64,000 bases of DNA, taken from JAJEFO01 sp965221845 (GTDB taxonomy: Bacteria; Pseudomonadota; Alphaproteobacteria; Rhodobacterales; Rhodobacteraceae). Each line of letters starts with the position of its first letter. The stretch's first letter is position 1. Location of the stretch: contig OZ244919.1 of NCBI GenBank assembly GCA_965221845.1, positions 1,488,001 through 1,552,000 on the forward strand, in the 5' to 3' direction. Positions 25,801-33,905 of the stretch are shown one piece after another. A model generated the notes under the pieces. It was not told the origin of the DNA. It worked only from the letters and a program-made list of their open reading frames with translations, and searched no databases. The position numbers and the translations under genes are program-made.

Positions 25801-27357
25801 ATGGCGGACCAGACGCTGCTTCGGCTCACGAACGTCAGCCGCGGCTATGGCGCCATTCAGGCGCTGAAAGGCGCGAACTTCGAAATCGGGCGTGGCGAAG
25901 TCATGGGGCTGGTTGGCGAAAACGGCGCCGGAAAGTCCACGTTGGTCAAGATCATCGGCGGGTTCGACACAGCCTTCAATGGCGAGTATTTCTACGACGG
26001 CGGAGTCCGCCGCTTCAGCGGCCCGGCCGCCGCCGAGCATGCCGGCATCTCCATTGCACAGCAGGAACTGAGCCTCATCCCGACGATGTGCGTGGCCGAG
26101 AACATGTTCCTGGCGGGTGACGGCGTCCCGCAGATCGCCTCCAAAGGCGTTCTCGCGAAAATGGCAAGGCCCTTTCTGGAAGAGGTGGGGCTTGGGCATG
26201 TCAACCCGATGCGCGCCACGAACCGCCTGTCCGTCGGCGAACAGCATCTGGTCGAGGTTGCGCGCCTGATTGCGCACAACCCGCAGGTCCTGATCCTTGA
26301 CGAGCCCACGGCGGCACTTGGCGAGACGGATTCCATCCGCATACTGAACATGGTCAGGCGCCTGAAGGGCCGCGGAAAGTCGGTGATTTACGTCAGCCAC
26401 CGCATGGACGAGATCTTCAAGGTTTGCGACCGGATCACGGTGCTGCGGGACGGCGAAAGCCAGGCCCCCCGTGCAGCGACGGAAATGGATGTCGGGACTC
26501 TCGTTGAATCCATGCTGGGATTCGAGCTTGGGGACATGTACCCGGCGCGCAGGCCGATCTCCCGTGGCACCCCGGTCCTGAAGGTGCGGGATCTCTGGCC
26601 GGACGGCATCCTCGACCCCATCAGCTTCGACGTCCATCCCGGGGAAATCCTGGGCCTTGCGGGGCAGCTTGGGTCGGGGACCTCTGAAATCGTCGGAGCC
26701 ATGGCCGGAGCCACGATGTCGCGCGGCGGGACGTTGCACTACGATGGGGAGGAATTCCTGCCTTCGCGCCCAAGGGATGCCATCCGGCGCCGCATCGCCT
26801 ATTGTTCCGAAGATCGCAAGCGAGACGGGCTCTTCCTTGGCCGCCCGATCATGGAGAACCTCTCGGCGCCATCGCTTGAAACGATCTCGATCAAGGGATT
26901 CCTGGACGGCGCGAAAGAGCGGGCCTCGACCGCAAGGAATGCCGTCAAGTTCACCATAGACCCAAAACGCCTGCGGCAGGAGGCCGGGGTGCTGTCAGGC
27001 GGAAACCAGCAGAAGGTCGCGCTCGGAAAATGGCTGTCGGTCTCGCCCAGGGTGATTCTCGTCAACGAGCCCACGCGGGGCGTGGACGTCGGCGCGCGCG
27101 CCGAGATTTACCGGATTCTCCGCGATCTCGCGGACCAGGGCGCCGCCATCGTCGTGGCCTCGACCGACATCCAGGAAATTGCCAACCTGCCGGATCGGGT
27201 CCTCACCTTCCACCGCGGGATCCAGGTCGGCGAGTTGAAGCTGGACGAGATGACCTCTGCCAGCATTCTGGAACAGATCACCGACCCTTTCGGCGATGCG
27301 GGCATTCCGGTGGCGGAGAGAGAGAGCAATGACCGGCGCATCCGCGATTCCAGTTGA
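25801..27357 (+). CDS. Sugar ABC transporter ATPase with two nucleotide-binding domains (RbsA/XylG type)
   Basis: A 518-residue double ATPase. The tandem ATG at 25798/25801 follows GGAAAGGGG; the second gives better spacing. Domain 1 has Walker A GENGAGKST, signature LSVGEQHLVEVARL and Walker B VLILDEPTAALGE. Domain 2 has the degenerate Walker A GLAGQLGSGTSE, signature LSGGNQQKVALGKWL and Walker B VILVNEPTRGVDVGA, as is normal for the class, with domain 2 less active. EDRKRDGLFL is another family mark. The gene overlaps the following permease by 29 bp. It powers uptake of the sugar bound by the upstream protein. Confidence 0.93.
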   Translation: MADQTLLRLTNVSRGYGAIQALKGANFEIGRGEVMGLVGENGAGKSTLVKIIGGFDTAFNGEYFYDGGVRRFSGPAAAEHAGISIAQQELSLIPTMCVAENMFLAGDGVPQIASKGVLAKMARPFLEEVGLGHVNPMRATNRLSVGEQHLVEVARLIAHNPQVLILDEPTAALGETDSIRILNMVRRLKGRGKSVIYVSHRMDEIFKVCDRITVLRDGESQAPRAATEMDVGTLVESMLGFELGDMYPARRPISRGTPVLKVRDLWPDGILDPISFDVHPGEILGLAGQLGSGTSEIVGAMAGATMSRGGTLHYDGEEFLPSRPRDAIRRRIAYCSEDRKRDGLFLGRPIMENLSAPSLETISIKGFLDGAKERASTARNAVKFTIDPKRLRQEAGVLSGGNQQKVALGKWLSVSPRVILVNEPTRGVDVGARAEIYRILRDLADQGAAIVVASTDIQEIANLPDRVLTFHRGIQVGELKLDEMTSASILEQITDPFGDAGIPVAERESNDRRIRDSS

Positions 27358-28402
27358 CGGCCTCAGCTTCATCCGGCGAATCGGGAGGGACCATTCGCCG
27401 CTGGTGATCGCAATTGTCGGCCTCTTCCTCTCGGTGTTCGTGGCCGGAGCGATCCTTACCGACGACTTCCTCACGTGGTTCAACGTAAAGACGATCATCC
27501 GGGACGCCGCGCTGGTCGGGATCATGGCCATCGGGCTGACTTTCGTGACCCTCAGCGGCAACTTCTTCCTGTTGTCGATGAAGGAAATCGCGGCACTTTC
27601 CATCATCTGCTTCGCGACGCTCATGGGTGCGGACTGGAACCAATGGGGTCCGGCCGACGGTGATCCGACGGCACTCGCCCTGATGACGACGTTCATTGTT
27701 GCCATCGCGGCCACGTTGATCGTCGCGACCGTCGCGGGCGCGCTGCAGGGTGCGCTCATCGGGCTGGGCGGCAACCCGATCGTTGTCACGCTCGGGGCGG
27801 CGGGCCTGTTCTTCGGGATCGGGTCCTGGTGGTCGGACAACCTTGTCGTCAGCTACCGCCGTCCGCATGGAGCCGAATGGCTGGGGACCGGGTCATTCAT
27901 CGGCGACATCCCGAACATCACCGTGGCCTTCATCATCATCGCGGTCGCGGCGGAGCTGACGCTGCGCTGCACCGCATTCGGCCGTCAGGTGTATCTGGTG
28001 GGAGCCAGCCGGGCGGCTGGCCGAGCTACGGGCCACGAGAACTTCGGCATGGCGATCAAGTGCTGCATCATTGCCAGCCTTTGCGCAGCCTTCGTCGCAG
28101 TGGCGTTCTCGGGCCAGGTCTCTTCGGCGCATGTGAACTACTTCTCCTCCGAGTTCGGCTCGTCCGGCGACATGACCATCATGGTCATTGCCATTGTCAT
28201 GGTCGGCGGCAACTCGATAATGGGCGGCTATGGTTCGACGCTGCGCACGTCGCTCGGCGCGATCTTCATTTCAAGCATAGACAACATGATGGTCCTGAAC
28301 GGCTTCAACTCAGGTGCGCGGGTGCTTGCCGTGGGCCTGATGATCGTATTCTCGATCATCGTCTTCGCCATTGTCCGACGCGGCAGCCGGGCCGTGGAAT
28401 AG
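27329..28402 (+). CDS. Sugar ABC transporter permease (RbsC type), first of two
   Basis: A 357-residue inner-membrane protein with about nine to ten spans. The ATG at 27329 follows GAGAGAGAGC and overlaps the ATPase gene end. Typical segments are MAIGLTFVTLSGNFFLLSMK, GLGGNPIVVTLG, and the coupling region RQVYLVGASRAAGRATGHENF. RbsC-type systems often use a homodimer; here a second, different permease follows, so the channel is probably a heterodimer. Confidence 0.9.
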   Translation: MTGASAIPVDGLSFIRRIGRDHSPLVIAIVGLFLSVFVAGAILTDDFLTWFNVKTIIRDAALVGIMAIGLTFVTLSGNFFLLSMKEIAALSIICFATLMGADWNQWGPADGDPTALALMTTFIVAIAATLIVATVAGALQGALIGLGGNPIVVTLGAAGLFFGIGSWWSDNLVVSYRRPHGAEWLGTGSFIGDIPNITVAFIIIAVAAELTLRCTAFGRQVYLVGASRAAGRATGHENFGMAIKCCIIASLCAAFVAVAFSGQVSSAHVNYFSSEFGSSGDMTIMVIAIVMVGGNSIMGGYGSTLRTSLGAIFISSIDNMMVLNGFNSGARVLAVGLMIVFSIIVFAIVRRGSRAVE

Positions 28403-28411
28403 GAGGAAGCA

Positions 28412-29452
28412 ATGGAACGCATCAAGGATTCAGTCACGGAAAATCCCGACCTGAGCTTTGCAGTGCTGCTGGCTGTCGGCGTTTTCGCCTTCTTCGCGAT
28501 CACGGAGCCGCTGTTCTTCACGCATCGCACGGGATTCGCGATCATGGAACGGTTTGCCGTTCTTGGCCTGGTGGGGCTGGCATTGACGCTTTGCATCATT
28601 GCAGGCGAAATCGACCTTTCCATTGGCTCCAACGCCGCACTCGCCGCCGTGATTACGGTGCGGTTCACGGACGACTGGGGCGCCGTGAGCGCACTCCTCG
28701 TGGCATTGGCGATCTCCACCGCCATCGGCGCAATTCAGGGGTATTTCATAGCATACCTGAGAATTCGCGCAATCGTCCTGACGGTTGGCACACTGATGCT
28801 GTTGCGCGGTGTCGCACTCTTCGCGGCCGAGGAGAAAACCGTCATGTTGACGGATTTCCGCATCCCCGACTTCATCACGACCAAGATGCTTGTCTACTTT
28901 TCGCCCGCCTCGCTTCTGGTAATCGTGATGTTCGTCCTCGTAGGATTGTTCATGACCTTCACGCGCTTCGGTCGCGAGATCTATGCCATCGGCGGCGCGC
29001 GAAAGGAGGCCTTGGCGTCGGGCATCTCGCTGCAGCGCCCGATGATCATCGTCTTTGCAGTCTCGGGCTTCTGTGCAGGGCTGGGCGGAGTCATCATCGG
29101 CTTGCGTTCCGGCACGGCACAGGCCCTTGGACTTCAATACCTCCTGCTGGCCGGAACGGTGGCCGCCTTCATCGGCGGCGTGTCGATCCTTGGCGGGAAG
29201 GGCGGTGTCATCGGTGCGGCCATCGGAACGCTGACGGTCAACTTCCTGAACACCGGGCTGGTGTTCAACGTGACTCCCGCCTTCATGGTTCAGCTGTATC
29301 TCGGAATCCTTCTTCTGGTCGTCATCATGTTCCAGACCGTCAGCCGCGTCTTTGACGAAAGGCAAAGGCGAAGCCAGCTCCTCAGCGACGTTGACCGACG
29401 ACGAACCATCCTGGCCGACAAGATTGCCGGACTTCGACGGCCTTCCGGATAG
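28412..29452 (+). CDS. Sugar ABC transporter permease (RbsC type), second of two
   Basis: A 346-residue membrane protein with the same fold. It starts 9 bp after the first permease, behind AGGAGGAAGC. Characteristic motifs: TLCIIAGEIDLSIGSNAALA, LRIRAIVLTVGTLMLLRGV, the coupling segment IYAIGGARKEALASGIS, and FIGGVSILGGKGGVIGAAIG. The C-terminal cytoplasmic tail of about 35 residues is basic. It completes the four-gene transporter. Confidence 0.9.
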   Translation: MERIKDSVTENPDLSFAVLLAVGVFAFFAITEPLFFTHRTGFAIMERFAVLGLVGLALTLCIIAGEIDLSIGSNAALAAVITVRFTDDWGAVSALLVALAISTAIGAIQGYFIAYLRIRAIVLTVGTLMLLRGVALFAAEEKTVMLTDFRIPDFITTKMLVYFSPASLLVIVMFVLVGLFMTFTRFGREIYAIGGARKEALASGISLQRPMIIVFAVSGFCAGLGGVIIGLRSGTAQALGLQYLLLAGTVAAFIGGVSILGGKGGVIGAAIGTLTVNFLNTGLVFNVTPAFMVQLYLGILLLVVIMFQTVSRVFDERQRRSQLLSDVDRRRTILADKIAGLRRPSG

Positions 29453-29473
29453 TCGCGACGGAACTGGAAGATC

Positions 29474-29486
29474 GTCCATATTGGAC
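29474..29486. promoter_or_regulatory. Palindromic 13-mer GTCCATATTGGAC before the interrupted regulator
   Basis: A perfect inverted repeat (GTCCA-TAT-TGGAC) that differs at only two positions from the 13-mer at 24574-24586. It lies between the transporter operon and the interrupted regulator gene. Recurrence at both promoters suggests a binding site of that regulator. Confidence 0.5.
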
Positions 29487-29758
29487 ATAGTCTGGCCCGG
29501 GACCTTGCCGGGAGGGGCTGGAACGTGCCGGGACTGCCAGATGCGCCGCGATGGGTCATGAACCTTCGACGAAGACAGCCGAGAGCCCGGCCGGAAGGTC
29601 CGTTTGAAAGCGGCGACGTTCCACACGCCAAAGGGATTTCAGGCCGCCGCTTCCACTCCGAAGTGCAACATCAGCCAGCGAGGGGCGAAGCCCGAGCGGC
29701 GGCGGTCCCTTCACCGGGAGGCGTAGCCAGTCTTCCGGGGCGGTGCAAGCCCTGCCGG

Positions 29759-29829
29759 GCGCTGTCCGCGGCCCGCCGGACGCAGGGAGGGCGGAGCCCG
29801 ACCGGAGGACGGCGGGCCGCGGACAGCGC
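29759..29829. repeat. 20-bp perfect inverted repeat in the IS30 non-coding end
   Basis: GCGCTGTCCGCGGCCCGCCG at 29759-29778 is perfectly complementary to 29810-29829, with a 31-base loop. It lies downstream of the transposase stop, inside the element. There is no T-run, so it is not a classical terminator. It could block read-through, protect the transcript, or be the trace of another element inserted into the IS. Confidence 0.75.
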
Positions 29830-29873
29830 GCATCTCCCCTCGGAGCCGCCCCCGGCGGCCCCGGAAGGCCACC

Positions 29874-30833
29874 TCAGGGCGGCTGCGCCTGGTGGAAGGC
29901 CTCGGACGGGGTGAGGTAGCCCAGCGCCTTGCGCGGCCGCGCGTTGAGGCGGTCCTGGACGGCCTGCACCTCTGCGTCCGTCACCTTGCGGAAGTCCGTG
30001 CCCTTCGGGAACCACTCCCGCACCAGCCCGTTCACGTGCTCGTTCAGGCCGCGCTCCCAGGAGTGGTACGGGCGCGCGAAGAAGAACCCCGCGCCCAGCG
30101 CCTCGGCCACCCTGGCATGGCCCGCGAACTCCTTGCCGTTGTCCGCGGTGACCGTGTGCACGGGGAGAGGGCCCAGCATGCCGGTCATGGCCGAGCCGAC
30201 CGCGTCCGCCGTCTTCCTCTCGACCCTTTCGAGCAGCGTGTGCCTGGACGCCCTGTCCACCAGGGAGACAAGCGCGCCGCTGTGGCCCTTGCCAACGATG
30301 GTGTCGGCCTCCCAGTCGCCGACCCGTTCCTTCGCCTCCACGACGTCCGGGCGCTCGGAGATGTCCACCCGGCCCGGGATGCGGCCGCGGCCCGCGTGGG
30401 CCCCGCCCTTCCAGTTCGGCTTCTTCCCGCGGCGGCGGAGATGCCGCCAGAGACCGCCGCCGGCCTTCCGGTCGGCGTGGATGCGCTCGCAGGTCCACTG
30501 ACGCCCCGCCATCGGCTCGCCCTCCTTGCGGAGGCGCCCGCTGACCTGCTCGGGGCTCCAGCCCTCGGCCAGCCGCTCCTCCGCCATGCGCCACAGCTCC
30601 GGCGTCATCTTGCGCGCCACCGACGAGGCCGCGCTGCGGCGCCTGTCCGCCTTGCGCTGGGCCTGCTTGTGGCGGTAGCCGCGCCTGCCGGAGTTGCGCC
30701 GCACCTCGCGCCAGACCGTCGTGCGGTCGCGGCCGAGCTGGCGGGCGATCGCCGGGCCGGAAAGCCCGCTTTTCCTCAGGGCGTGGATCTGGCAGCGTTC
30801 CGCATAGGTCAGGTGGCGATGGCCCTCGGGCAT
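29874..30833 (-). CDS. IS30-family transposase
   Basis: A 319-residue DDE transposase that looks intact. The ATG at 30833 follows AAGGAGA. The N-terminal helix-turn-helix reads HLTYAERCQIHALRKSGLSG and ARQLGRDRTTVWREVRRN, the typical IS30 start. Catalytic residues are in GDWEADTIVGKGHSG (first Asp), TADNGKEFAGH (second Asp) and YHSWERGLNEHVNGLVREW (Glu). It ends GYLTPSEAFH, also typical. With both terminal repeats present the element may still move. Confidence 0.95.
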   Translation of the reverse strand: MPEGHRHLTYAERCQIHALRKSGLSGPAIARQLGRDRTTVWREVRRNSGRRGYRHKQAQRKADRRRSAASSVARKMTPELWRMAEERLAEGWSPEQVSGRLRKEGEPMAGRQWTCERIHADRKAGGGLWRHLRRRGKKPNWKGGAHAGRGRIPGRVDISERPDVVEAKERVGDWEADTIVGKGHSGALVSLVDRASRHTLLERVERKTADAVGSAMTGMLGPLPVHTVTADNGKEFAGHARVAEALGAGFFFARPYHSWERGLNEHVNGLVREWFPKGTDFRKVTDAEVQAVQDRLNARPRKALGYLTPSEAFHQAQPP

Positions 30834-32777
30834 GACGGTCTCCTTCTCGCAACGAAGGAACTGTCGCCGCCGCCTGGCCGATTCGCAACATCATGTGTCG
30901 CCGAACGACCAGGAACACTGCATCAGGTGTTGCACTTCAGAGTGGAACGGGGGGGCGAAGAATTCACGCTTTTCCTGGATTTTGTCGACGCGCTTGCGGA
31001 GGAAGCCGATCAGGTGCTGAGTCTCAGGCGCGGCTATGACGAAACACGCATCTTCACCACGCTTCTTCGAAATCACCTGCAGGGAAGGCTGACCACGAAA
31101 AGCAATCTGGCGGGCGCAAGCGGGCTGGGCTACGGCACTGCGATCAGGGCCATAAACTCGATCGAGGAACGCGGCCTCCTGATCCGTCGGCCGAGAACAG
31201 TGACCGGCAAGAGCTTTTCGCTGCACCCGTCCGACAAGCTGATCTTCGAATGGCAGGAGTATGCGCGCCGGGTGCGCGGTGCGATCAGCTTGACCCTCGG
31301 CGCGGGAGCGGCCGGGAAAGACAGCATCGCCGACTATTTCTTCGGCTCTTCCTATGGCGACAACCAGACGATCCCGCCGCTCACACCCATGCAATCGAGG
31401 CTGGGCCTGCGGGGTGACCTTCGCGTTCTTGTGCATGCCGACCCCACGTTCATGGCAATGAACGTTCTCAAGAGACAGTTTGAGGGCCTGTTTGGTGTCG
31501 GAATCAACAGCCGCGCCTTGTCCATTGACCGGTTGCGCCAGGAGATTCTGGCAAACGCAGCGCAAAAGGCGTCCCGCTACGACATCTTGGCCTGCGACCT
31601 GCCGTGGTTCGGCGAACTTGCCGAAAAGAAAGCGCTTCTCCCGATCGACGATCTCATGGACGAGAGCAAGGTCGACGTCGGCGACTTCCATGGGGTGGCG
31701 CTCGCTTCCGCACGGCATGGCGGCGTTCAGTACGGACTTCCCGTCCAGACAACGCCCGAGCTGCTGTGCGTCAGGCGAGACCTGTGCGACGCGGCCGGGG
31801 TCGGCGCACCACTCACAATCTCCGAAACGCTGAAGACGGCGCGCGCCCTGCACGACCGGGCGCATGGACGGTCAGGAATCGCCTGGAATGCCGCACGCGG
31901 GACGCCTCTTGGGCACACCTTCATGTTTGTCATGGGCGCCATGGGGCGGCCGTTGTTGAATTTGGCGAGGGTCGGTGATGACTTCGATGCAGAGCGGCCC
32001 CAAGGCGAGGACCTCAGGCCGATGCTGCAATCCGACGAGGCCATTGACGCTGCGGAGTACCTCCGTGAACTTCTGGACTTCTCGCCGGCCTCGATTCTGT
32101 CGATGTCCTGGTACGAACGCGCCCGCGCCTACGCGGACGGCGAGGTCGCGATGACGTATTGCGCCACGCTTCTGGCGCCGCTCTTCGAGCTAAACCCGGA
32201 ATCGCCCGCATATGGCGTCACCGACTATCTGCCCCATCCGCATGGGCCTGGCGGCAAGCCAATCGCGCCTGTCGGCGGCTACGCCCTTGCGATCCCGTCC
32301 AACATTGCGCCCGATCGCATTGATGCAGCCTGGAAAGCGCTTCAATCCTTCACCTCGCCGCAGTCCATCAAGCTCTACATCGAAAATGGCAGCCTCGTGA
32401 CGCCCCGCTTCAGCGTCAGCCTGGACCCAAACGTGCGCAGGGTGTCGCCCGTCATTTCGATCGTCGACGGCATGGCACGATCCGGGGTCTTGCAATACTG
32501 GCCTCGCCCGCCCGTTGCAGAGATATCCGACCTGATCGAAATTACGGGAACCGAGCTGCATGACATGCTGAAGGGCGCAAAGAGAATCGATACGGCCTTG
32601 ATGAACGCACAGAACCGCGCCGATGCCCTGATGCGTGCACGCGGGCACTATGGCTAAACGGACGGCAGGCGGTTGCGCGGGATTCCTCGGCCTTGTCCGT
32701 CCAACGGCCGGGAACAGATCGCGCGTGCGCCGCCCTTTCAGCGAGGCACGCGCTTTCCGGGCCCGCGAAGGTGTTGA

Positions 32778-33107
32778 TCAGGCGACGCCGGCTTCATTCG
32801 CGATGCACTGGATCGCGCGAAACCCCTCGAAGCGGGGACTGCCCTCGTACAGCCTCCGGGCTTCGCCCGCACCTGAATGGCTGTCGCGGAACTGCCTGCT
32901 GCGGGTCCAGCCGTTGAAGTGGTCCTCGGTCTTCCAGACGGTGTGCGAAGCGTAGAGAATCCTTCCGTCCTCCTCGGATCCCTTCAGCATGTGAAACGCG
33001 ACGAATCCCGGCAGCTCGTGCAGCCTGCTGTCGCGCGAGAGCCATCGTTCCTCGAACTCCGCGGCGTTTTCCCGCGGCACGACGAAGCGGTTCATTGCGA
33101 TGTACAT
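32778..33107 (-). CDS. hmuQ: Heme-degrading monooxygenase of the HmuQ/IsdG (ABM) family
   Basis: A 109-residue ferredoxin-like alpha/beta-barrel protein. The ATG at 33107 follows GAGGAGAG; a second Met four codons on is possible. It reads MYIAMNRFVVPRENAAEFEE, then ELPGFVAFHMLKG, LYASHTVWKTEDHFNGWT and a C-terminal FEGFRAIQ. The Asn near the start, the central Trp and the His in this pattern fit the catalytic set of IsdG-type heme oxygenases, and the overall sequence matches rhizobial and Rhodobacter HmuQ. It would release iron from imported heme. It follows the ChaN-like gene by 11 bp in one transcription unit, which supports a heme role. Confidence 0.8.
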   Translation of the reverse strand: MYIAMNRFVVPRENAAEFEERWLSRDSRLHELPGFVAFHMLKGSEEDGRILYASHTVWKTEDHFNGWTRSRQFRDSHSGAGEARRLYEGSPRFEGFRAIQCIANEAGVA

Positions 33108-33118
33108 CCGGACTCTCC

Positions 33119-33877
33119 TCAGTTGCTGCCGAAGGCGGCACATGGATCCTCGCGCTCGGCTTCGGGGACGATGCGAATCTCGTCATAGGGCGCATCGTCG
33201 CGGGCTTCGGCGAAGGCGATGGCGTATGCGTTCACCTCCGGCGCGGCGCGCGCGATCAATGCAGGCACCCCCCAGTCGGTCCTGGCGTGGCCATTGCCCG
33301 TGATCAGGGCCACGGGGGGACCGTGAGCATCCAGAGCCTTCAGCACGGCATGGGCGAAGCGGGCGTCGCGGAACCTCTGCACGTCAACCATGCCGCTCAT
33401 GAGCTCCCGGGGCAATGACCGGCAATGAGCTTCGAACTGCCGCCGCTCCCGTGCCGCCTGCTCGTCCTCAGGCAATTCCAGGTCCAGGCCGAAACGCGCG
33501 GCATCCGCGCCGAAGACGGCAGCAGGCCCTTGGGAAAGGATCGCGCGGATCGTGCCGCGGCCGTCGGCGGCGCCAACGATCCGGGCATCGCCGACCGCGT
33601 CGAAGATCGGGGCGTAGAGCGCGTATTCCAGCCAGCCGGACGCCGCCCAAGCCTCGGGAATGGCCCGGCGGTCGGCGTCGGCCAGCGCCGCTTCCGCCGG
33701 GGACAGCATCTCGAAAACCACGGCCCTCGGGCGAAGGGCCTTCAGGGCCTCTGCCTGCAGCACATGGACATGGAAGTTGTCATGGACCTCGCCCAGGATG
33801 ACGACCTCGGTTCCCGGGGGCGCATCTGCATGTGCGGCGCAGGACCCGACGGCGAGTGCCAGGATCAGGCGCTTCAT
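33119..33877 (-). CDS. ChaN-like heme-binding (TIKI/EreA-fold) secreted protein
   Basis: A 252-residue protein with a signal peptide (MKRLILALAVGSCAAHADA). The ATG at 33877 follows CGGGAGCT. The GEVHDNFHVHVLQAEAL motif close to the N-terminus, VVFEMLSPAEAALADAD, and the C-terminal ALITGNGHARTDWGVP are the conserved blocks of the haem-binding uptake (ChaN, DUF399) family. Conserved Glu and His residues line the putative metal or heme site. It is coupled to the HmuQ-like gene. Known members include a lipoprotein tied to heme uptake; no lipobox Cys at the right place is evident here, so it may be periplasmic and soluble. Confidence 0.8.
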   Translation of the reverse strand: MKRLILALAVGSCAAHADAPPGTEVVILGEVHDNFHVHVLQAEALKALRPRAVVFEMLSPAEAALADADRRAIPEAWAASGWLEYALYAPIFDAVGDARIVGAADGRGTIRAILSQGPAAVFGADAARFGLDLELPEDEQAARERRQFEAHCRSLPRELMSGMVDVQRFRDARFAHAVLKALDAHGPPVALITGNGHARTDWGVPALIARAAPEVNAYAIAFAEARDDAPYDEIRIVPEAEREDPCAAFGSN

Positions 33878-33905
33878 GACAGCTCCCGTTGCAGGCCGGC
33901 GGCAG

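Larger units (their letters stand above)
29651..30947. mobile_element. IS30-family insertion sequence, complete
   Basis: The ends are imperfect inverted repeats: TTCCACTCCGAAGTGCAACA at the left and the complement of TTCCACTCTGAAGTGCAACA at the right (one mismatch over 20 bp). Between them lie one intact transposase gene on the minus strand and about 220 bp of non-coding DNA with a large stem-loop. Total length is about 1.3 kb, slightly long for the family. No clear target duplication is visible (CGC at the left flank, CGG at the right). The element splits the regulator gene. Confidence 0.88.
29558..32657 (+). pseudogene. Winged-helix plus solute-binding-domain regulator, interrupted by an IS30 element
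   Basis: Removing 29651-30947 joins the upstream codons (ATG at 29558 or GTG at 29525; ...GISGRR) in frame to the downstream 569 codons (RGGEEFTLFLDFVDALAEEA...). The reconstructed protein is about 600 residues. An N-terminal DNA-binding part spans roughly residues 35-130 (RLTTKSNLAGASGLGYGTAI, then NSIEERGLLIRRP, a MarR/GntR-like winged helix). The rest, from LRGDLRVLVHADPTFMAMN onward, has the layout of family-1 extracellular solute-binding proteins: DILACDLPWFGELAEKKALL, PVQTTPELLCVRRDL, YADGEVAMTYCAT and GGYALAIPSN. There is no signal peptide, so it would be a cytoplasmic sensor. It probably controlled the adjacent sugar transporter. The insertion separates it from its start, so it may be dead or read from within the IS. 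Confidence 0.7.

Noticed and set aside
29892..32657. A single 921-codon plus-strand gene running through the IS30 element into the regulator
   Set aside because: The first part is antisense to the transposase and has no domain. The regulator's own start lies upstream of the IS.
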